Positions 9,403-17,553 of a DNA stretch of 64,000 bases are shown piece by piece. The DNA lies in contig NZ_JBIYSM020000002.1 of NCBI RefSeq assembly GCF_044759095.2, forward strand, positions 62,001 through 126,000, given 5' to 3'. Every line of letters begins with the position of its first letter. Within the stretch, counting starts at the first letter, position 1. The DNA comes from JBIYSM02 sp044759095 (lineage in GTDB: Bacteria; Bacillota; Bacilli; Brevibacillales; Brevibacillaceae). Both the position numbers and the translations under genes were made by a program. Under the pieces are notes generated by a model that was not told where the DNA came from, did not search any database, and saw only the letters and a list, made by a program, of their open reading frames with translations.

Positions 9403-10680
9403 TCACAAGAACAGGCGTTGTAAGTCATTCCACGTCACTACCAAGATCAACAGCATCAGGAAAGCAAAACCCAGGAAGTGAACCATCCCTTCCTTGTGCG
9501 GGTCGACCGGGCGGCCGCGCAGGGCTTCCACCAGGAGGAATGCCAGACGACCACCGTCGAGTGCCGGCAGCGGAAGCAGGTTGAACAGCCCCAGATTGAT
9601 ACTGAGCACGGCTGCCCATTTCATCAAAATGGCCAAACCTTGTTGGGCAAACTCTCCTGTCATTTTGAAGATCCCCACCGGTCCGCTCAAATCCTGCAGT
9701 CCGACCTGCCCTGTAAACAGGAGTCCCAAGCTCTTCAAAATCATGGCGGTAAACTCATACGTGGACAACGCACCGTACTTCAAGGCTTCCCAGGGGGCGT
9801 ACGTAACCGGATTGGCGACGAGGATTTTTCCGACGTTATGATCGTTTGCCACCTTCACCGGTATCGTTTTGCGCACGCCGTCCCGCTCAATCTCAAACGT
9901 CAGCGTCTGGCCAGGAGACTTGCTGATGATCTGGACAATATCACGCCAGGACGCGACGCTTTTGCCCTGGATCGAGATCACCTGATCTCCTTTCAGCAGC
10001 CCTGCCTGCGCAGCCGGTCCCCCCGGACGCACTTCTCCCAGTTGGGGAATATCGTTCGGCACACCGTACATCAACCCGATGACGGCGAAGAGTACGAAGG
10101 CTAAGAGAAAGTTGGCGGCAGGACCGGCAAAAATCGCCCAAAACCGCTGCATGACCGTCTTTCCTTTGAATTGACGGTTATACGGAGCGATTTGGATTTC
10201 CTGTCCTTCCTTGACGAGATGAGCCTGCGGATGAACGGAAAAGGTTCTCTGCTCCCCTCCGATATCCAGGGTAAGGGTCAGCGCGTGTTCCAGATCAAAA
10301 CGAACAACGTTTCCGACGATCATTCGTCCAACACCCTTTTCCAACCCGTCCAGCAGAATTCGTGTCACCTTGCCGGATGCATCCCATTCCACACCAACTT
10401 CCATGTGAGGCTTTAAAATATCAAGTTCCGGGTCTTCTCCTGCCATCCGCACCAGTCCCCCAATAGGAAGCAGACGAAGGGTGTATTCGGTTTCGCCGCG
10501 TTTCACGCTAAAGATCTTGGGCCCCATCCCCAACGCGAATTCCCGGCAGAGGATTCCCGCCCGTTTCGCCAAAAGAAAATGGCCCAATTCGTGAACGAGT
10601 ACAAGCACACTAAACACGACAACGATCGCGAGAACCGATTCTACGGAATCAACATTCGGAAAAGGCAAGAGAGTAGCCAC
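9403..10680 (-). CDS. rseP: Site-2 intramembrane metalloprotease RseP/RasP
   Basis: Membrane zinc protease that cuts anti-sigma factors and signal-peptide remnants. The 425-residue protein has the HELGH zinc motif in the first transmembrane segment, the conserved GILCREFALGMGPKI region, a PDZ domain (about 215-285) and the second metal-binding motif LLPLPALDGG near the C-terminus, with four hydrophobic segments. GTG at 10680 gives the longest frame, but AAAGGTGG lies directly against it; TTG at 10668 has better RBS spacing and may be the real start. It lies between dxr and ispG, as in B. subtilis. Confidence 0.94.
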   Translation of the reverse strand: MATLLPFPNVDSVESVLAIVVVFSVLVLVHELGHFLLAKRAGILCREFALGMGPKIFSVKRGETEYTLRLLPIGGLVRMAGEDPELDILKPHMEVGVEWDASGKVTRILLDGLEKGVGRMIVGNVVRFDLEHALTLTLDIGGEQRTFSVHPQAHLVKEGQEIQIAPYNRQFKGKTVMQRFWAIFAGPAANFLLAFVLFAVIGLMYGVPNDIPQLGEVRPGGPAAQAGLLKGDQVISIQGKSVASWRDIVQIISKSPGQTLTFEIERDGVRKTIPVKVANDHNVGKILVANPVTYAPWEALKYGALSTYEFTAMILKSLGLLFTGQVGLQDLSGPVGIFKMTGEFAQQGLAILMKWAAVLSINLGLFNLLPLPALDGGRLAFLLVEALRGRPVDPHKEGMVHFLGFAFLMLLILVVTWNDLQRLFL

Positions 10681-10705
10681 CTTTCATTCAGTTTGGGTTA
10701 AGACG

Positions 10706-11857
10706 CTACCGCACGGACAGCTTTGCTTGCCGACGCGCCCATTCATCCGCCTCGAAAATTTCCTCCAGGCTCGGATGGCTGTTTCCATGATGCGACTCGC
10801 ACACCCGCTGTACAATCCGTTCAATCTCCAAAAAGGGAATCTCACCTGCAAGAAAACGAGCAACCGCCACTTCGTTGGCGGCGTTCAACACGGCAGGATA
10901 CGTGCCTCCCCGTCTTCCGCATTCATACGCCAGCTGAAGCAGGGGATACCTCTTCAAATCCATCGGGGCAAAGTGCAGCGTACTGCACTTGACCAGATCA
11001 AGCGGTTCCGTTGCAAGCGGCATACGCTTCGGATAACTGAGGGCGTATTGGATCGGCACTTTCATGTCAGGTGTTCCGAGCTGGGCTATTACAGCCCTGT
11101 CTTTATATTCTACCATAGAATGAATGATGCTTTCATAATGAAGTATGCAGTCGATCTGTTCGTACGGCAAGTCAAACAGCCAGTGAGCTTCGATGACCTC
11201 AAAGCCCTTGTTCATCATCGTCGCCGAATCGATGGTAATTTTTGCGCCCATGCTCCAGTTCGGATGATGCAGCGCTTGTTGCACGGTCACGTGTTCCAAT
11301 TCGTCTCGCGTCTTGTTTCGAAAGGAACCTCCGGACGCTGTCAAAATGATCCGGGCGACATCCCCAAGCCGCGCACCCTGCAAGCATTGATAAATCGCAG
11401 AGTGTTCGCTGTCCACAGGAATAATCGCTACACCGCGGTCGCGGGCGGCTTCCATGACAATTTGTCCGGCGCTTACCAGGGTCTCTTTGTTGGCCAAACC
11501 AATGGTTTTACCCGCTTCAATGGCAGCCAGCGTAGGAGCGACGCCGACACTGCCGACCACGGCGGTCATGACGAAGTTTGCCTCCGGGTGGCTGGCCGCA
11601 AGCGCCAACCCTTTATCTCCATACGTAATCTCCACGGCTGAAGTTTCACCAAGCAAGTCTCTCAACGCAAAGGCTGCCTGTTCGTTTCCGACAGAAACCA
11701 ACTGCGGTTGAAACTGCTTCACCTGTTCCGCCAGAAGTTCTACATTCGTACCAGCTGCCATGGCCACAATGGAAAAGTCCTGCGGATGCTGTGCCACCAC
11801 TTCCAGGGTGCTTTTTCCAATTGACCCGGTTGAGCCGAGCAACGAAATTTTTTTCAC
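10706..11857 (-). CDS. dxr: 1-deoxy-D-xylulose 5-phosphate reductoisomerase
   Basis: Commits carbon to the MEP isoprenoid pathway, making MEP from DXP with NADPH. The 383-residue chain has the Rossmann motif LLGSTGSIGKSTL at its start, the substrate-binding NKETLVSAG, the metal-binding PVDSEHSA and the SGGSFR motif. The frame is open three codons further upstream, but GTG at 11857 follows AGAGGGTGAACCTA at good spacing and gives the usual KKISLLGSTG N-terminus, so it is chosen. It sits between cdsA and rseP. Confidence 0.95.
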   Translation of the reverse strand: MKKISLLGSTGSIGKSTLEVVAQHPQDFSIVAMAAGTNVELLAEQVKQFQPQLVSVGNEQAAFALRDLLGETSAVEITYGDKGLALAASHPEANFVMTAVVGSVGVAPTLAAIEAGKTIGLANKETLVSAGQIVMEAARDRGVAIIPVDSEHSAIYQCLQGARLGDVARIILTASGGSFRNKTRDELEHVTVQQALHHPNWSMGAKITIDSATMMNKGFEVIEAHWLFDLPYEQIDCILHYESIIHSMVEYKDRAVIAQLGTPDMKVPIQYALSYPKRMPLATEPLDLVKCSTLHFAPMDLKRYPLLQLAYECGRRGGTYPAVLNAANEVAVARFLAGEIPFLEIERIVQRVCESHHGNSHPSLEEIFEADEWARRQAKLSVR

Positions 11858-11896
11858 TAGGTTCACCCTCTATATCTCTTTCGATATGGTACGGAT

Positions 11897-12685
11897 TCAT
11901 ACGATTCCCAGGAGATGCAAAACCGGAAAAACAAGAATCCAGCTGTCAACCCGATCCAATACACCCCCGTGGCCGGGTATGATGTGACCCGAATCCTTTA
12001 CGTCAAAATGGCGCTTGAATGCAGACTCGATCAAATCGCCCATTTGTCCCGCTGCACCGGCAACCGCAGCGATGGCCAGGGCCTTCGTTAACGGGAAAGT
12101 TCCGAGCCAGGCGTTTACTCCCAGAACGATCACAGTTGCGATGATGAAACCGCCAATCGAACCTTCCACCGTCTTGTTGGGGCTGATGGCCGGCCATAGC
12201 TTGCGTTTTCCAATGGCCTTGCCGACGAAATACGCCCCCGAGTCGGACGCCCAAATCCCCAGAAGCGCCAGGATCGTCAGGTGGAGTCCCACGTCCGGAA
12301 TATTGCGCGTTGCCGCCATATAAGAAAATCCGCAGCCTATGTATAACGCCCCGATCAACGTAAGGGCGGCGTGTTCAATGTGAAACTGATTCTTCCGTAT
12401 GACAGAGTACATCAGCAACAGCAGCGTGACGGGCAGCAGCAAGTCGGGAACACGCAGGTGTACCCATGTGGAAAAGTACAAATCAGGCCACATGATGCTG
12501 ACCATCAGCAGGTAGCCAAGCACTCCGGCAAAACCGAACGGCGCAATCCCGGCCATCCGCAGAAATTCAAATAGGCCGAGGATGGCCAACGTTAGTACGA
12601 GCAGAGAATACCATTCTTTTCCGACGTAAACAAGCAAAAGAAAGGCAACGCCGCCAATAAGCCCAGTAACGATCCGTTGCTTCAA
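11897..12685 (-). CDS. cdsA: Phosphatidate cytidylyltransferase
   Basis: Makes CDP-diacylglycerol from phosphatidate and CTP for phospholipid synthesis. A 262-residue integral membrane protein with about eight hydrophobic segments and the CTP-transferase signature near the C-terminus (SDSGAYFVGKAIGKRK, SPNKTVEGSIGG, and DSGHIIPGHGGVLDRVDS). The start is TTG at 12685, with GAGGTGG upstream. The order uppS-cdsA-dxr is conserved in Firmicutes. Confidence 0.95.
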   Translation of the reverse strand: MKQRIVTGLIGGVAFLLLVYVGKEWYSLLVLTLAILGLFEFLRMAGIAPFGFAGVLGYLLMVSIMWPDLYFSTWVHLRVPDLLLPVTLLLLMYSVIRKNQFHIEHAALTLIGALYIGCGFSYMAATRNIPDVGLHLTILALLGIWASDSGAYFVGKAIGKRKLWPAISPNKTVEGSIGGFIIATVIVLGVNAWLGTFPLTKALAIAAVAGAAGQMGDLIESAFKRHFDVKDSGHIIPGHGGVLDRVDSWILVFPVLHLLGIV

Positions 12686-12729
12686 CTGATTCCACCTCTT
12701 CGGCTACATCGTGGCAATACTACACCGAT

Positions 12730-12773
12730 CTACATCTCCGCGAAGCCACACCCAGGTCCCCGCAGGGGGCTTA
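12730..12773. repeat. Dispersed intergenic repeat, copy 1 (between uppS and cdsA)
   Basis: The segment CGCGAAGCCACACCCAGGT followed by CCCC and CAGGGGGCTT closely matches a copy at 30172-30208 between flhA and flhB. It overlaps the end of uppS by a few bases. It contains CCC/GGG complementary runs, so it could fold, but no clear U-tract follows in the minus direction. Function unknown; possibly a REP-like element of this genus. Confidence 0.45.
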
Positions 12774-13541
12774 AACCGCCCCGTAACGACGAGCCCGGCC
12801 CTGGTATTCCGCAATGGCTTGATAGAAGTGTTCTTGGGTAAAATCCGGCCAGAGCACATCGGTAAACCACAGTTCCGTGTAGGCAAGTTGCCATAGCATA
12901 AAGTTGCTTAAACGAATTTCCCCGCTCGTCCGTATCAACAAATCCGGATCGGGAATATCGCGGGTGTAGAGATAGCGGTTGATCACCTGCTCATCCAGCT
13001 GTTCCGGCTCCAGCTCTCCCGCCTGAATGCGTGCCGCAATTTCTGCGACTGCCTTTACAATTTCCTTGCGCGATCCGTAGTTCAAGGCAAAATTTAACTG
13101 CAGACCGGTATTATCGCGCGTTCTTTCCTCCGCTTTTTCCAGCGCCTCCAGTGTATGATCCGGCAGTTCGTCCTTGCTCCCCACCATGCAGATCCGCACA
13201 TTCCGTTCGACCAATTCATCCAATTCAGTCGACAGGAATTCCTGCGGAAGTTTCATCAGAAAGTCCACTTCTTCGCGCGGACGCTTCCAGTTCTCCGTGG
13301 AGAACGCGTACATTGTCATGTATTGTATACCGATTGCATCGGCCGCTTTTACGATTTCCTTTACGGTTTTCATCCCGGCACGGTGTCCGGCTACACGAGG
13401 CAAACTGCGCATTTTTGCCCAGCGTCCGTTGCCGTCCATGATAACCGCGACATGCTTCGGGATTTGCCCTGTTACATCCAGTTCGAATGCTTCCGTTGGC
13501 TTTTCCTTGCGCGACCATTTTCGCGCCAGATGTTCTAACAT
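12771..13541 (-). CDS. uppS: Isoprenyl transferase (undecaprenyl diphosphate synthase)
   Basis: Condenses isopentenyl diphosphate onto farnesyl diphosphate to make the C55 carrier lipid for cell wall synthesis. The 256-residue cis-prenyltransferase has HVAVIMDGNGRWAK with the catalytic Asp, then MTMYAFSTENWKRP, NFALNYGSR and the C-terminal RTSGEIRLSNFMLWQ. The frame is open another 21 codons. ATG at 13541 has GGGGGAAC upstream and gives family length; ATG at 13574 also has an RBS (AGAGGGGG), but that RBS lies within a hairpin and would add 11 residues. Confidence 0.94.
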   Translation of the reverse strand: MLEHLARKWSRKEKPTEAFELDVTGQIPKHVAVIMDGNGRWAKMRSLPRVAGHRAGMKTVKEIVKAADAIGIQYMTMYAFSTENWKRPREEVDFLMKLPQEFLSTELDELVERNVRICMVGSKDELPDHTLEALEKAEERTRDNTGLQLNFALNYGSRKEIVKAVAEIAARIQAGELEPEQLDEQVINRYLYTRDIPDPDLLIRTSGEIRLSNFMLWQLAYTELWFTDVLWPDFTQEHFYQAIAEYQGRARRYGAV

Positions 13542-13578
13542 AAAGTGTTCCCCCAGAAAGAGAGATATAGACATAAGT

Positions 13579-13597
13579 CCCCCTCTAGATGAGGGGG
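13579..13597 (-). promoter_or_regulatory. Hairpin between frr and uppS
   Basis: CCCCCTC (13579-13585) and GAGGGGG (13591-13597) form a perfect 7-bp stem with a 5-nt loop in the frr-uppS gap. In the mRNA the 3' arm is the purine-rich sequence AGAGGGGG, which would serve as RBS for the upstream candidate uppS start. It could mask translation or mark an RNA-processing point. No U-tract follows, so it is not an obvious terminator. Confidence 0.4.
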
Positions 13598-13615
13598 AAA
13601 CCAACCACAGGAACT

Positions 13616-14176
13616 TTACACTTCCAGAATGTCTTTTTCCTTGTCCTTGACGATCTTGTCAATCTCGGCGATGAATCTATCCGTGGTTTTCTGCACGGTT
13701 TCTTGATGGCGGCGGGATTCATCTTCAGAGATGGTCGCAGCTTTTTCCAGCTTCTTAATCTCGTCGTTGGCGTCACGGCGGATGTTGCGAACGGCTACTT
13801 TTGCTTCCTCACCGCTCTTGCTGGCCACTTTTACCAGTTCCTTGCGGCGCTCTTCCGTCAACGGCGGGATGACGATCCGGATAATGTTGCCGTCATTGGA
13901 TGGCGTAAGACCCAGATCAGACTGTTGAATCGCCCGATCAATCTCTTTCAGCGCCGATTTGTCCCACGGCTGAATGGTAAGCATGCGCGGTTCCGGAACG
14001 CTAATATTGGCCAACTGGCTGATCGGCGTCGGGGTACCGTAATAGTCAACCACCACTTTGTCGAGCATGGCCGGATTGGCACGTCCCGCGCGCAGGCTGG
14101 CAAGGTCTTTTTTCAAGGTCGCAATTGCTTTGGTCATGCGTTCTTCCATATCTTTCAGTACGGATTGTGGCATCAT
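13616..14176 (-). CDS. frr: Ribosome recycling factor
   Basis: Splits post-termination ribosomes together with EF-G. The 186-residue protein shows the full RRF fold: N-terminal helix with LRAGRANPAMLDKV, the beta domain (YYGTPTPISQLANISVPEPR) and the long C-terminal helices (RIVIPPLTEERRKEL, VRNIRRDAND). Either ATG of the MM pair (14176 or 14173) can start; GGGGGAAGA lies just upstream. The start overlaps the pyrH stop (ATGA), showing tight coupling. Confidence 0.96.
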   Translation of the reverse strand: MMPQSVLKDMEERMTKAIATLKKDLASLRAGRANPAMLDKVVVDYYGTPTPISQLANISVPEPRMLTIQPWDKSALKEIDRAIQQSDLGLTPSNDGNIIRIVIPPLTEERRKELVKVASKSGEEAKVAVRNIRRDANDEIKKLEKAATISEDESRRHQETVQKTTDRFIAEIDKIVKDKEKDILEV

Positions 14177-14898
14177 TCTTCCCCCTTTACAATCGTTCCG
14201 ATTTTTTCGCCCATCACGGCACGGCGAATATTGCCTTCTTCAGAGATGTTGAAAACAATCAGCGGAATGTTGTTGTCCATGCACAGGCTGGAAGCGGTGG
14301 AATCCATCACGCCCAGACCTTTGTTCAGCACCTCGAGGAACGTGAGATGGTCGTACTTCTCGGCAGTCGGGTCAAGGCTGGGATCGGCAGAGTAGACGCC
14401 GTCCACCTTGTTTTTCGCCATGAGGATCACCTCTGCCTCAATCTCTGCCGCGCGCAACGCTGCTGTCGTATCCGTTGAGAAATACGGATTCCCTGTACCC
14501 GCTGCAAAGATCACTACACGTTTCTTCTCCAAGTGACGGATGGCTCGTCTCCGTATGTAGGGTTCCGCCACTTGTCTCATTTCAATCGACGTCTGAACGC
14601 GAGTTGGAACGTTCACCTTTTCAAGTCCATCCTGCAGGGCGAGCGAGTTCATAATTGTGGCCAGCATGCCCATGTAATCAGCCGTTGCCCGATCCATTCC
14701 CTTGGAGCTGCCGGAAAGTCCGCGCCAGATATTGCCTCCACCGACAACAACCGCTACTTCTACACCTAGTTCGACGATTTCCTTGATTTGATTAGCGATG
14801 GAGAAAATGACTTTGGGATCTATCCCATACCCTACTTCTCCCGCCAGAGCTTCCCCACTCAACTTTAACACAACCCGTTTATAGGCAGGAAGTGGCAT
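14173..14898 (-). CDS. pyrH: UMP kinase
   Basis: Phosphorylates UMP to UDP in pyrimidine nucleotide synthesis. The 241-residue amino-acid-kinase-fold protein starts with YKRVVLKLSGEAL and has GGGNIWRG, TADYMGMLAT and the GTGNPYFSTD phosphate-binding segment. It is of the hexameric bacterial type. It is separated from tsf by 242 bp holding three hairpins, so it may have its own promoter, though none is obvious; translation is coupled to frr downstream. Confidence 0.96.
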   Translation of the reverse strand: MPLPAYKRVVLKLSGEALAGEVGYGIDPKVIFSIANQIKEIVELGVEVAVVVGGGNIWRGLSGSSKGMDRATADYMGMLATIMNSLALQDGLEKVNVPTRVQTSIEMRQVAEPYIRRRAIRHLEKKRVVIFAAGTGNPYFSTDTTAALRAAEIEAEVILMAKNKVDGVYSADPSLDPTAEKYDHLTFLEVLNKGLGVMDSTASSLCMDNNIPLIVFNISEEGNIRRAVMGEKIGTIVKGEE

Positions 14899-14984
14899 GT
14901 GAAACGGCCTCCATTTCGTGTATCATTCTCTGTATAAACCTGTATTCCAGGAAGTACGGCAGGTACGATTTTTTATCGTGTAGA

Positions 14985-15033
14985 GAAAGTTTAAGTTTGC
15001 TACATCGTTAACACATCAGTGTCTTAAACTTTC
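14985..15033 (-). promoter_or_regulatory. Inverted repeat in the tsf-pyrH gap (leader of pyrH)
   Basis: GAAAGTTTAAG (14985-14995) and CTTAAACTTTC (15023-15033) are perfect 11-bp inverted repeats, 27 nt apart. The loop itself contains the self-complementary ACACTGATGTGT. No U-tract follows, so it looks more like a leader or operator structure than a terminator. Function unknown. Confidence 0.45.
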
Positions 15034-15043
15034 CGGAACGCAT

Positions 15044-15102
15044 AAAAAGCTTCCTCTAAGGATGAACCAGCTTCAACGAAAGGGCTTCGACAGAAGCTTT
15101 TT
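15044..15102. promoter_or_regulatory. Second inverted repeat in the tsf-pyrH gap
   Basis: AAAAAGCTTC (15044-15053) pairs with GAAGCTTTTT (15093-15102), a 10-bp stem with a loop of about 39 nt. It ends in T-runs in both directions and immediately follows the tsf terminator. It could act as a backup terminator; its role is not known. Confidence 0.4.
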
Positions 15103-15135
15103 TTAAAAATAGGGAACACGCAGGTGTTCCCTATT
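15101..15135 (-). terminator. Intrinsic terminator after tsf
   Basis: AATAGGGAACAC and GTGTTCCCTATT form a perfect 12-bp stem with a 4-nt loop (15108-15135). In the minus direction it is followed by TTTTTAAAAAAA. It starts six bases after the tsf stop codon. Confidence 0.8.
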
Positions 15136-15140
15136 ATTTC

Positions 15141-16028
15141 TTATTGCTTATTCACTTGCGCCATTACTTCTGCTGCAAAGTCTTCTTGTTTTTTCTCGAT
15201 GCCTTCGCCCACTTGGAAGCGCACGAACGCTTTCAGGGAAGCACCTGCCTCTTTCAGCAGGGCGGAAACTTTCTTGTCCGGATCTTTCACGAATGGTTGT
15301 TCAACCAGGACATATTCTTCGAAGAACTTGGAGAGGCGGCCTTCTACCATTTTCTCCACGATGTTGGCAGGTTTGCCTTCTGCCAACGCTTGGTTTTTCA
15401 GAACTTCTCGCTCGCGTTCGATCTCGTCTGCAGAAACTTCTTCTCGGTTTGCAAAACGCGGATTCGCTGCAGCTGCGTGCATACCCAGGTCTTTTGCCAG
15501 CGCTTCGTCATTTGTTCCTTCCAGCGCTACGAGCACGCCGATTTTTCCGCCCATGTGCAGGTATGCGCCGAACACGCCGTTGTCGGATTTCTCCAGGATG
15601 GAGAAGCGGCGGAAGGTGATGTTTTCCCCGATCGTCGCGATTTTTTCGCTGATCACTTGGGAAAGAGCTTCGCCTTGGCCTTTGAACGGTTGCTCCAGAG
15701 CCGCTTCTACAGAGGCCGGACGTTGTGTTACCACATGCTCAGCAATATCTTTTACGAGGGTTTGGAATTCCGGGTTTTTCGCCACGAAGTCGGTTTCGCA
15801 GTTTACTTCCACGATGGCTGCTACGTTGCCATCGATCGCGTAGTTGGTAAGACCTTCGGCAGCAATACGGCCAGCTTTCTTTGCCGCTTTTGCAATACCG
15901 CGCTCGCGGAGCAGGTCAATCGCTTTTTCCATGTCGCCGTTCGTTTCTTCGAGCGCTTTTTTGCAGTCCATCATACCTGCGCCTGTACGTTCGCGCAGTT
16001 CTTTAACCGCTTGTGCACTGATTGCCAT
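15141..16028 (-). CDS. tsf: Translation elongation factor Ts
   Basis: Nucleotide exchange factor for EF-Tu. The 295-residue protein has the N-terminal UBA-like domain with VKELRERTGAGMMDCKKAL, followed by the signature VNCETDFVAKN in the core domain and the C-terminal QPFVKDPDKKVS. Length is normal. The ATG at 16028 is preceded by AAGGAGG. It lies downstream of rpsB across a terminator-like hairpin, so some tsf transcription probably reads through from rpsB. Confidence 0.97.
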   Translation of the reverse strand: MAISAQAVKELRERTGAGMMDCKKALEETNGDMEKAIDLLRERGIAKAAKKAGRIAAEGLTNYAIDGNVAAIVEVNCETDFVAKNPEFQTLVKDIAEHVVTQRPASVEAALEQPFKGQGEALSQVISEKIATIGENITFRRFSILEKSDNGVFGAYLHMGGKIGVLVALEGTNDEALAKDLGMHAAAANPRFANREEVSADEIEREREVLKNQALAEGKPANIVEKMVEGRLSKFFEEYVLVEQPFVKDPDKKVSALLKEAGASLKAFVRFQVGEGIEKKQEDFAAEVMAQVNKQ

Positions 16029-16074
16029 TGAGTTGAACCTCCTTGGTTATGAGCAACAATATGTGGTAGTGTTT

Positions 16075-16113
16075 AAAAAAAGGTGGACGGGGTTCTGAAA
16101 CCCTCAGTCCACC
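16075..16113 (-). terminator. Terminator-like hairpin between rpsB and tsf
   Basis: GGTGGACGGGGTT and AACCCTCAGTCCACC (16082-16113) form a strong stem-loop which, in the minus direction, is followed by seven Ts (16081-16075). It lies directly after the rpsB stop. It should reduce transcription into tsf relative to rpsB and stabilise the 3' end of the rpsB mRNA. Confidence 0.8.
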
Positions 16114-16126
16114 CTCTTACACTTGC

Positions 16127-16834
16127 TTACGCAGTTGTTGTGGTTTGTTCTCCGCCTTGGCTGCCTTCGAGAAGAGCGTCTGCCATTTTCGCAGTCAGGA
16201 GTTTTACAGCGCGGATCGCGTCGTCGTTACCCGGGATCACGTAGTCGATCTCATCCGGATCGCAGTTGGTGTCCACGATCGCTACGATCGGGATACCCAA
16301 TTTGCGAGCTTCTGCAACAGCGATGCGCTCTTTGCGAGGATCGATCACGAACAGAGCGTCCGGCAGTTTGTCCATATGAGCGATACCGCCGAGGAATTTC
16401 TCCAGGCGTTCCATTTCCTTGCGCAGAACGATAACTTCTTTCTTTGGAAGTACAGCAAACGTGCCGTCTTCTTCCATACGCTTCAGCTCAGCGAGGCGAG
16501 CGGTACGCTTTTGGATGGTGGTGAAGTTGGTCAGGGTACCACCCAACCAGCGTTGGTTGATGTAGTAGTGGCCTGTGCGTTCCGCTTCTTCTTTCACGGA
16601 TTCTTGCGCTTGTTTCTTGGTACCAACGAACAGCATTTTACCGCCGTTCGCAGCCAGATCACGCACGAAGTTGTACGCTTCTTCCACTTTCTTTACCGTT
16701 TTTTGCAAGTCGATGATGTAGATACCGTTACGTTCGGTGAAGATATAGCGATCCATTTTCGGATTCCAGCGGCGAGTTTGGTGACCGAAGTGAACACCAG
16801 CCTCGAGCAGCTGTTTCATAGAGATAACCGCCAT
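16127..16834 (-). CDS. rpsB: 30S ribosomal protein S2
   Basis: Ribosomal protein S2 of the small subunit. The 235-residue chain opens with MAVISMKQLLEAGVHFGHQTRRWNPKM, here split as start ISMKQLLEAGVHFGHQ and RWNPKMDRYIF, and contains NQRWLGGTLTNF, PDALFVIDPRKE and the C-terminal VDTNCDPD segment, all S2 signatures. A very good RBS (GAGGAGGTG) precedes the ATG. It has its own sigma-A promoter and a structured leader. Confidence 0.97.
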   Translation of the reverse strand: MAVISMKQLLEAGVHFGHQTRRWNPKMDRYIFTERNGIYIIDLQKTVKKVEEAYNFVRDLAANGGKMLFVGTKKQAQESVKEEAERTGHYYINQRWLGGTLTNFTTIQKRTARLAELKRMEEDGTFAVLPKKEVIVLRKEMERLEKFLGGIAHMDKLPDALFVIDPRKERIAVAEARKLGIPIVAIVDTNCDPDEIDYVIPGNDDAIRAVKLLTAKMADALLEGSQGGEQTTTTA

Positions 16835-16887
16835 ATTTCACACCTCCTCAGATTGGTTTTTTTGTGCCTACCTCCGCCTACCGCATT

Positions 16888-16926
16888 TTCCGGGCAAGAC
16901 TGCAAAGAGCAGCACCTTTGCCGGAA
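16888..16926 (-). promoter_or_regulatory. Structured 5' leader of rpsB
   Basis: Arms TTCCGGGCAA (16888-16897) and TTGCCGGAA (16918-16926) pair with one bulge around an inner CTGC/GCAG stem (16900-16903, 16909-16912). It lies between the rpsB promoter and RBS. Ribosomal protein genes often carry autoregulatory leaders, but I do not recognise a described family here. Confidence 0.4.
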
Positions 16927-16958
16927 TTGGTGGACGTGCGAATTCAACACCGTTAATC

Positions 16959-16987
16959 AATATATCACAGGGAAAAACCAATTGCAA
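16959..16987 (-). promoter_or_regulatory. Sigma-A-type promoter for rpsB
   Basis: Minus-strand TTGCAA (16987-16982), exactly 17 bp spacer, TATATT (16964-16959). The start of transcription would fall near 16952, giving a leader of about 115 nt before rpsB. It also marks the end of the fla/che transcription unit. Confidence 0.75.
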
Positions 16988-17025
16988 GGAACAGCGTACA
17001 TTGATTTCGCAAAAAAATATCCGCC

Positions 17026-17553
17026 TTACTGTTTCGGCGGAGTGGCGATCATCTTCACAATCTGTTCTTCCGTTGTCCCTTTGCTAAGCTGGTACGTGCC
17101 GACACGAATGCGGTCCAGTTTGTCCAGGGTACGCAGCGTTTCGATCAGTTTGTTCTCTTTCGGCAATACCCCCGCTTGAACGAGCAGGCTTTCTACATCC
17201 TCTGCTGATGCTCTGTACGGAATCGTAACGGAGACAATCTCCTTCGATGCTTCCGGCTTTTTGGGAGCGGCGGGGACCGAACTTGCTGCCTGGGGCTGAA
17301 TCGTTGCCTGGGGCAGTTTCGGCTGCTCAGGTGCTTTCGGCGGCAGCGCTTTCGACGACTGCTTGCTCCCGACCAGCTGTTCATACTCGCCTTTTGGAAC
17401 CAACACGAAATTTTGCGCTTCTGCCGCCGACTGCAATTGGCCTTTGGTCATCACGCCCGCAGCAGGTTGTGTCTGATCCGGTAACAGGGAGAGAAAGCCT
17501 GCCGACACGATCAGGCCTGCTCCGAATCCGAACAGCAGGTTTCGGTTAACCAT
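17026..17553 (-). CDS. Membrane-anchored MltG/YceG-like small protein
   Basis: A 175-residue protein with a single N-terminal hydrophobic segment (about 6-25), a Pro/Gln/Ala-rich linker (about 65-110) and a C-terminal region (VTIPYRASAEDVESLLVQAG ... GTYQLSKGTTEEQIVKMI) resembling the small N-terminal LysM-like domain of the YceG/MltG family. The catalytic transglycosylase domain of MltG is absent, so this is not a full enzyme. It overlaps the upstream SwrB-like gene by 8 bp and is the last gene before rpsB. A cell-envelope role near the flagellum is inference. Confidence 0.6.
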   Translation of the reverse strand: MVNRNLLFGFGAGLIVSAGFLSLLPDQTQPAAGVMTKGQLQSAAEAQNFVLVPKGEYEQLVGSKQSSKALPPKAPEQPKLPQATIQPQAASSVPAAPKKPEASKEIVSVTIPYRASAEDVESLLVQAGVLPKENKLIETLRTLDKLDRIRVGTYQLSKGTTEEQIVKMIATPPKQ

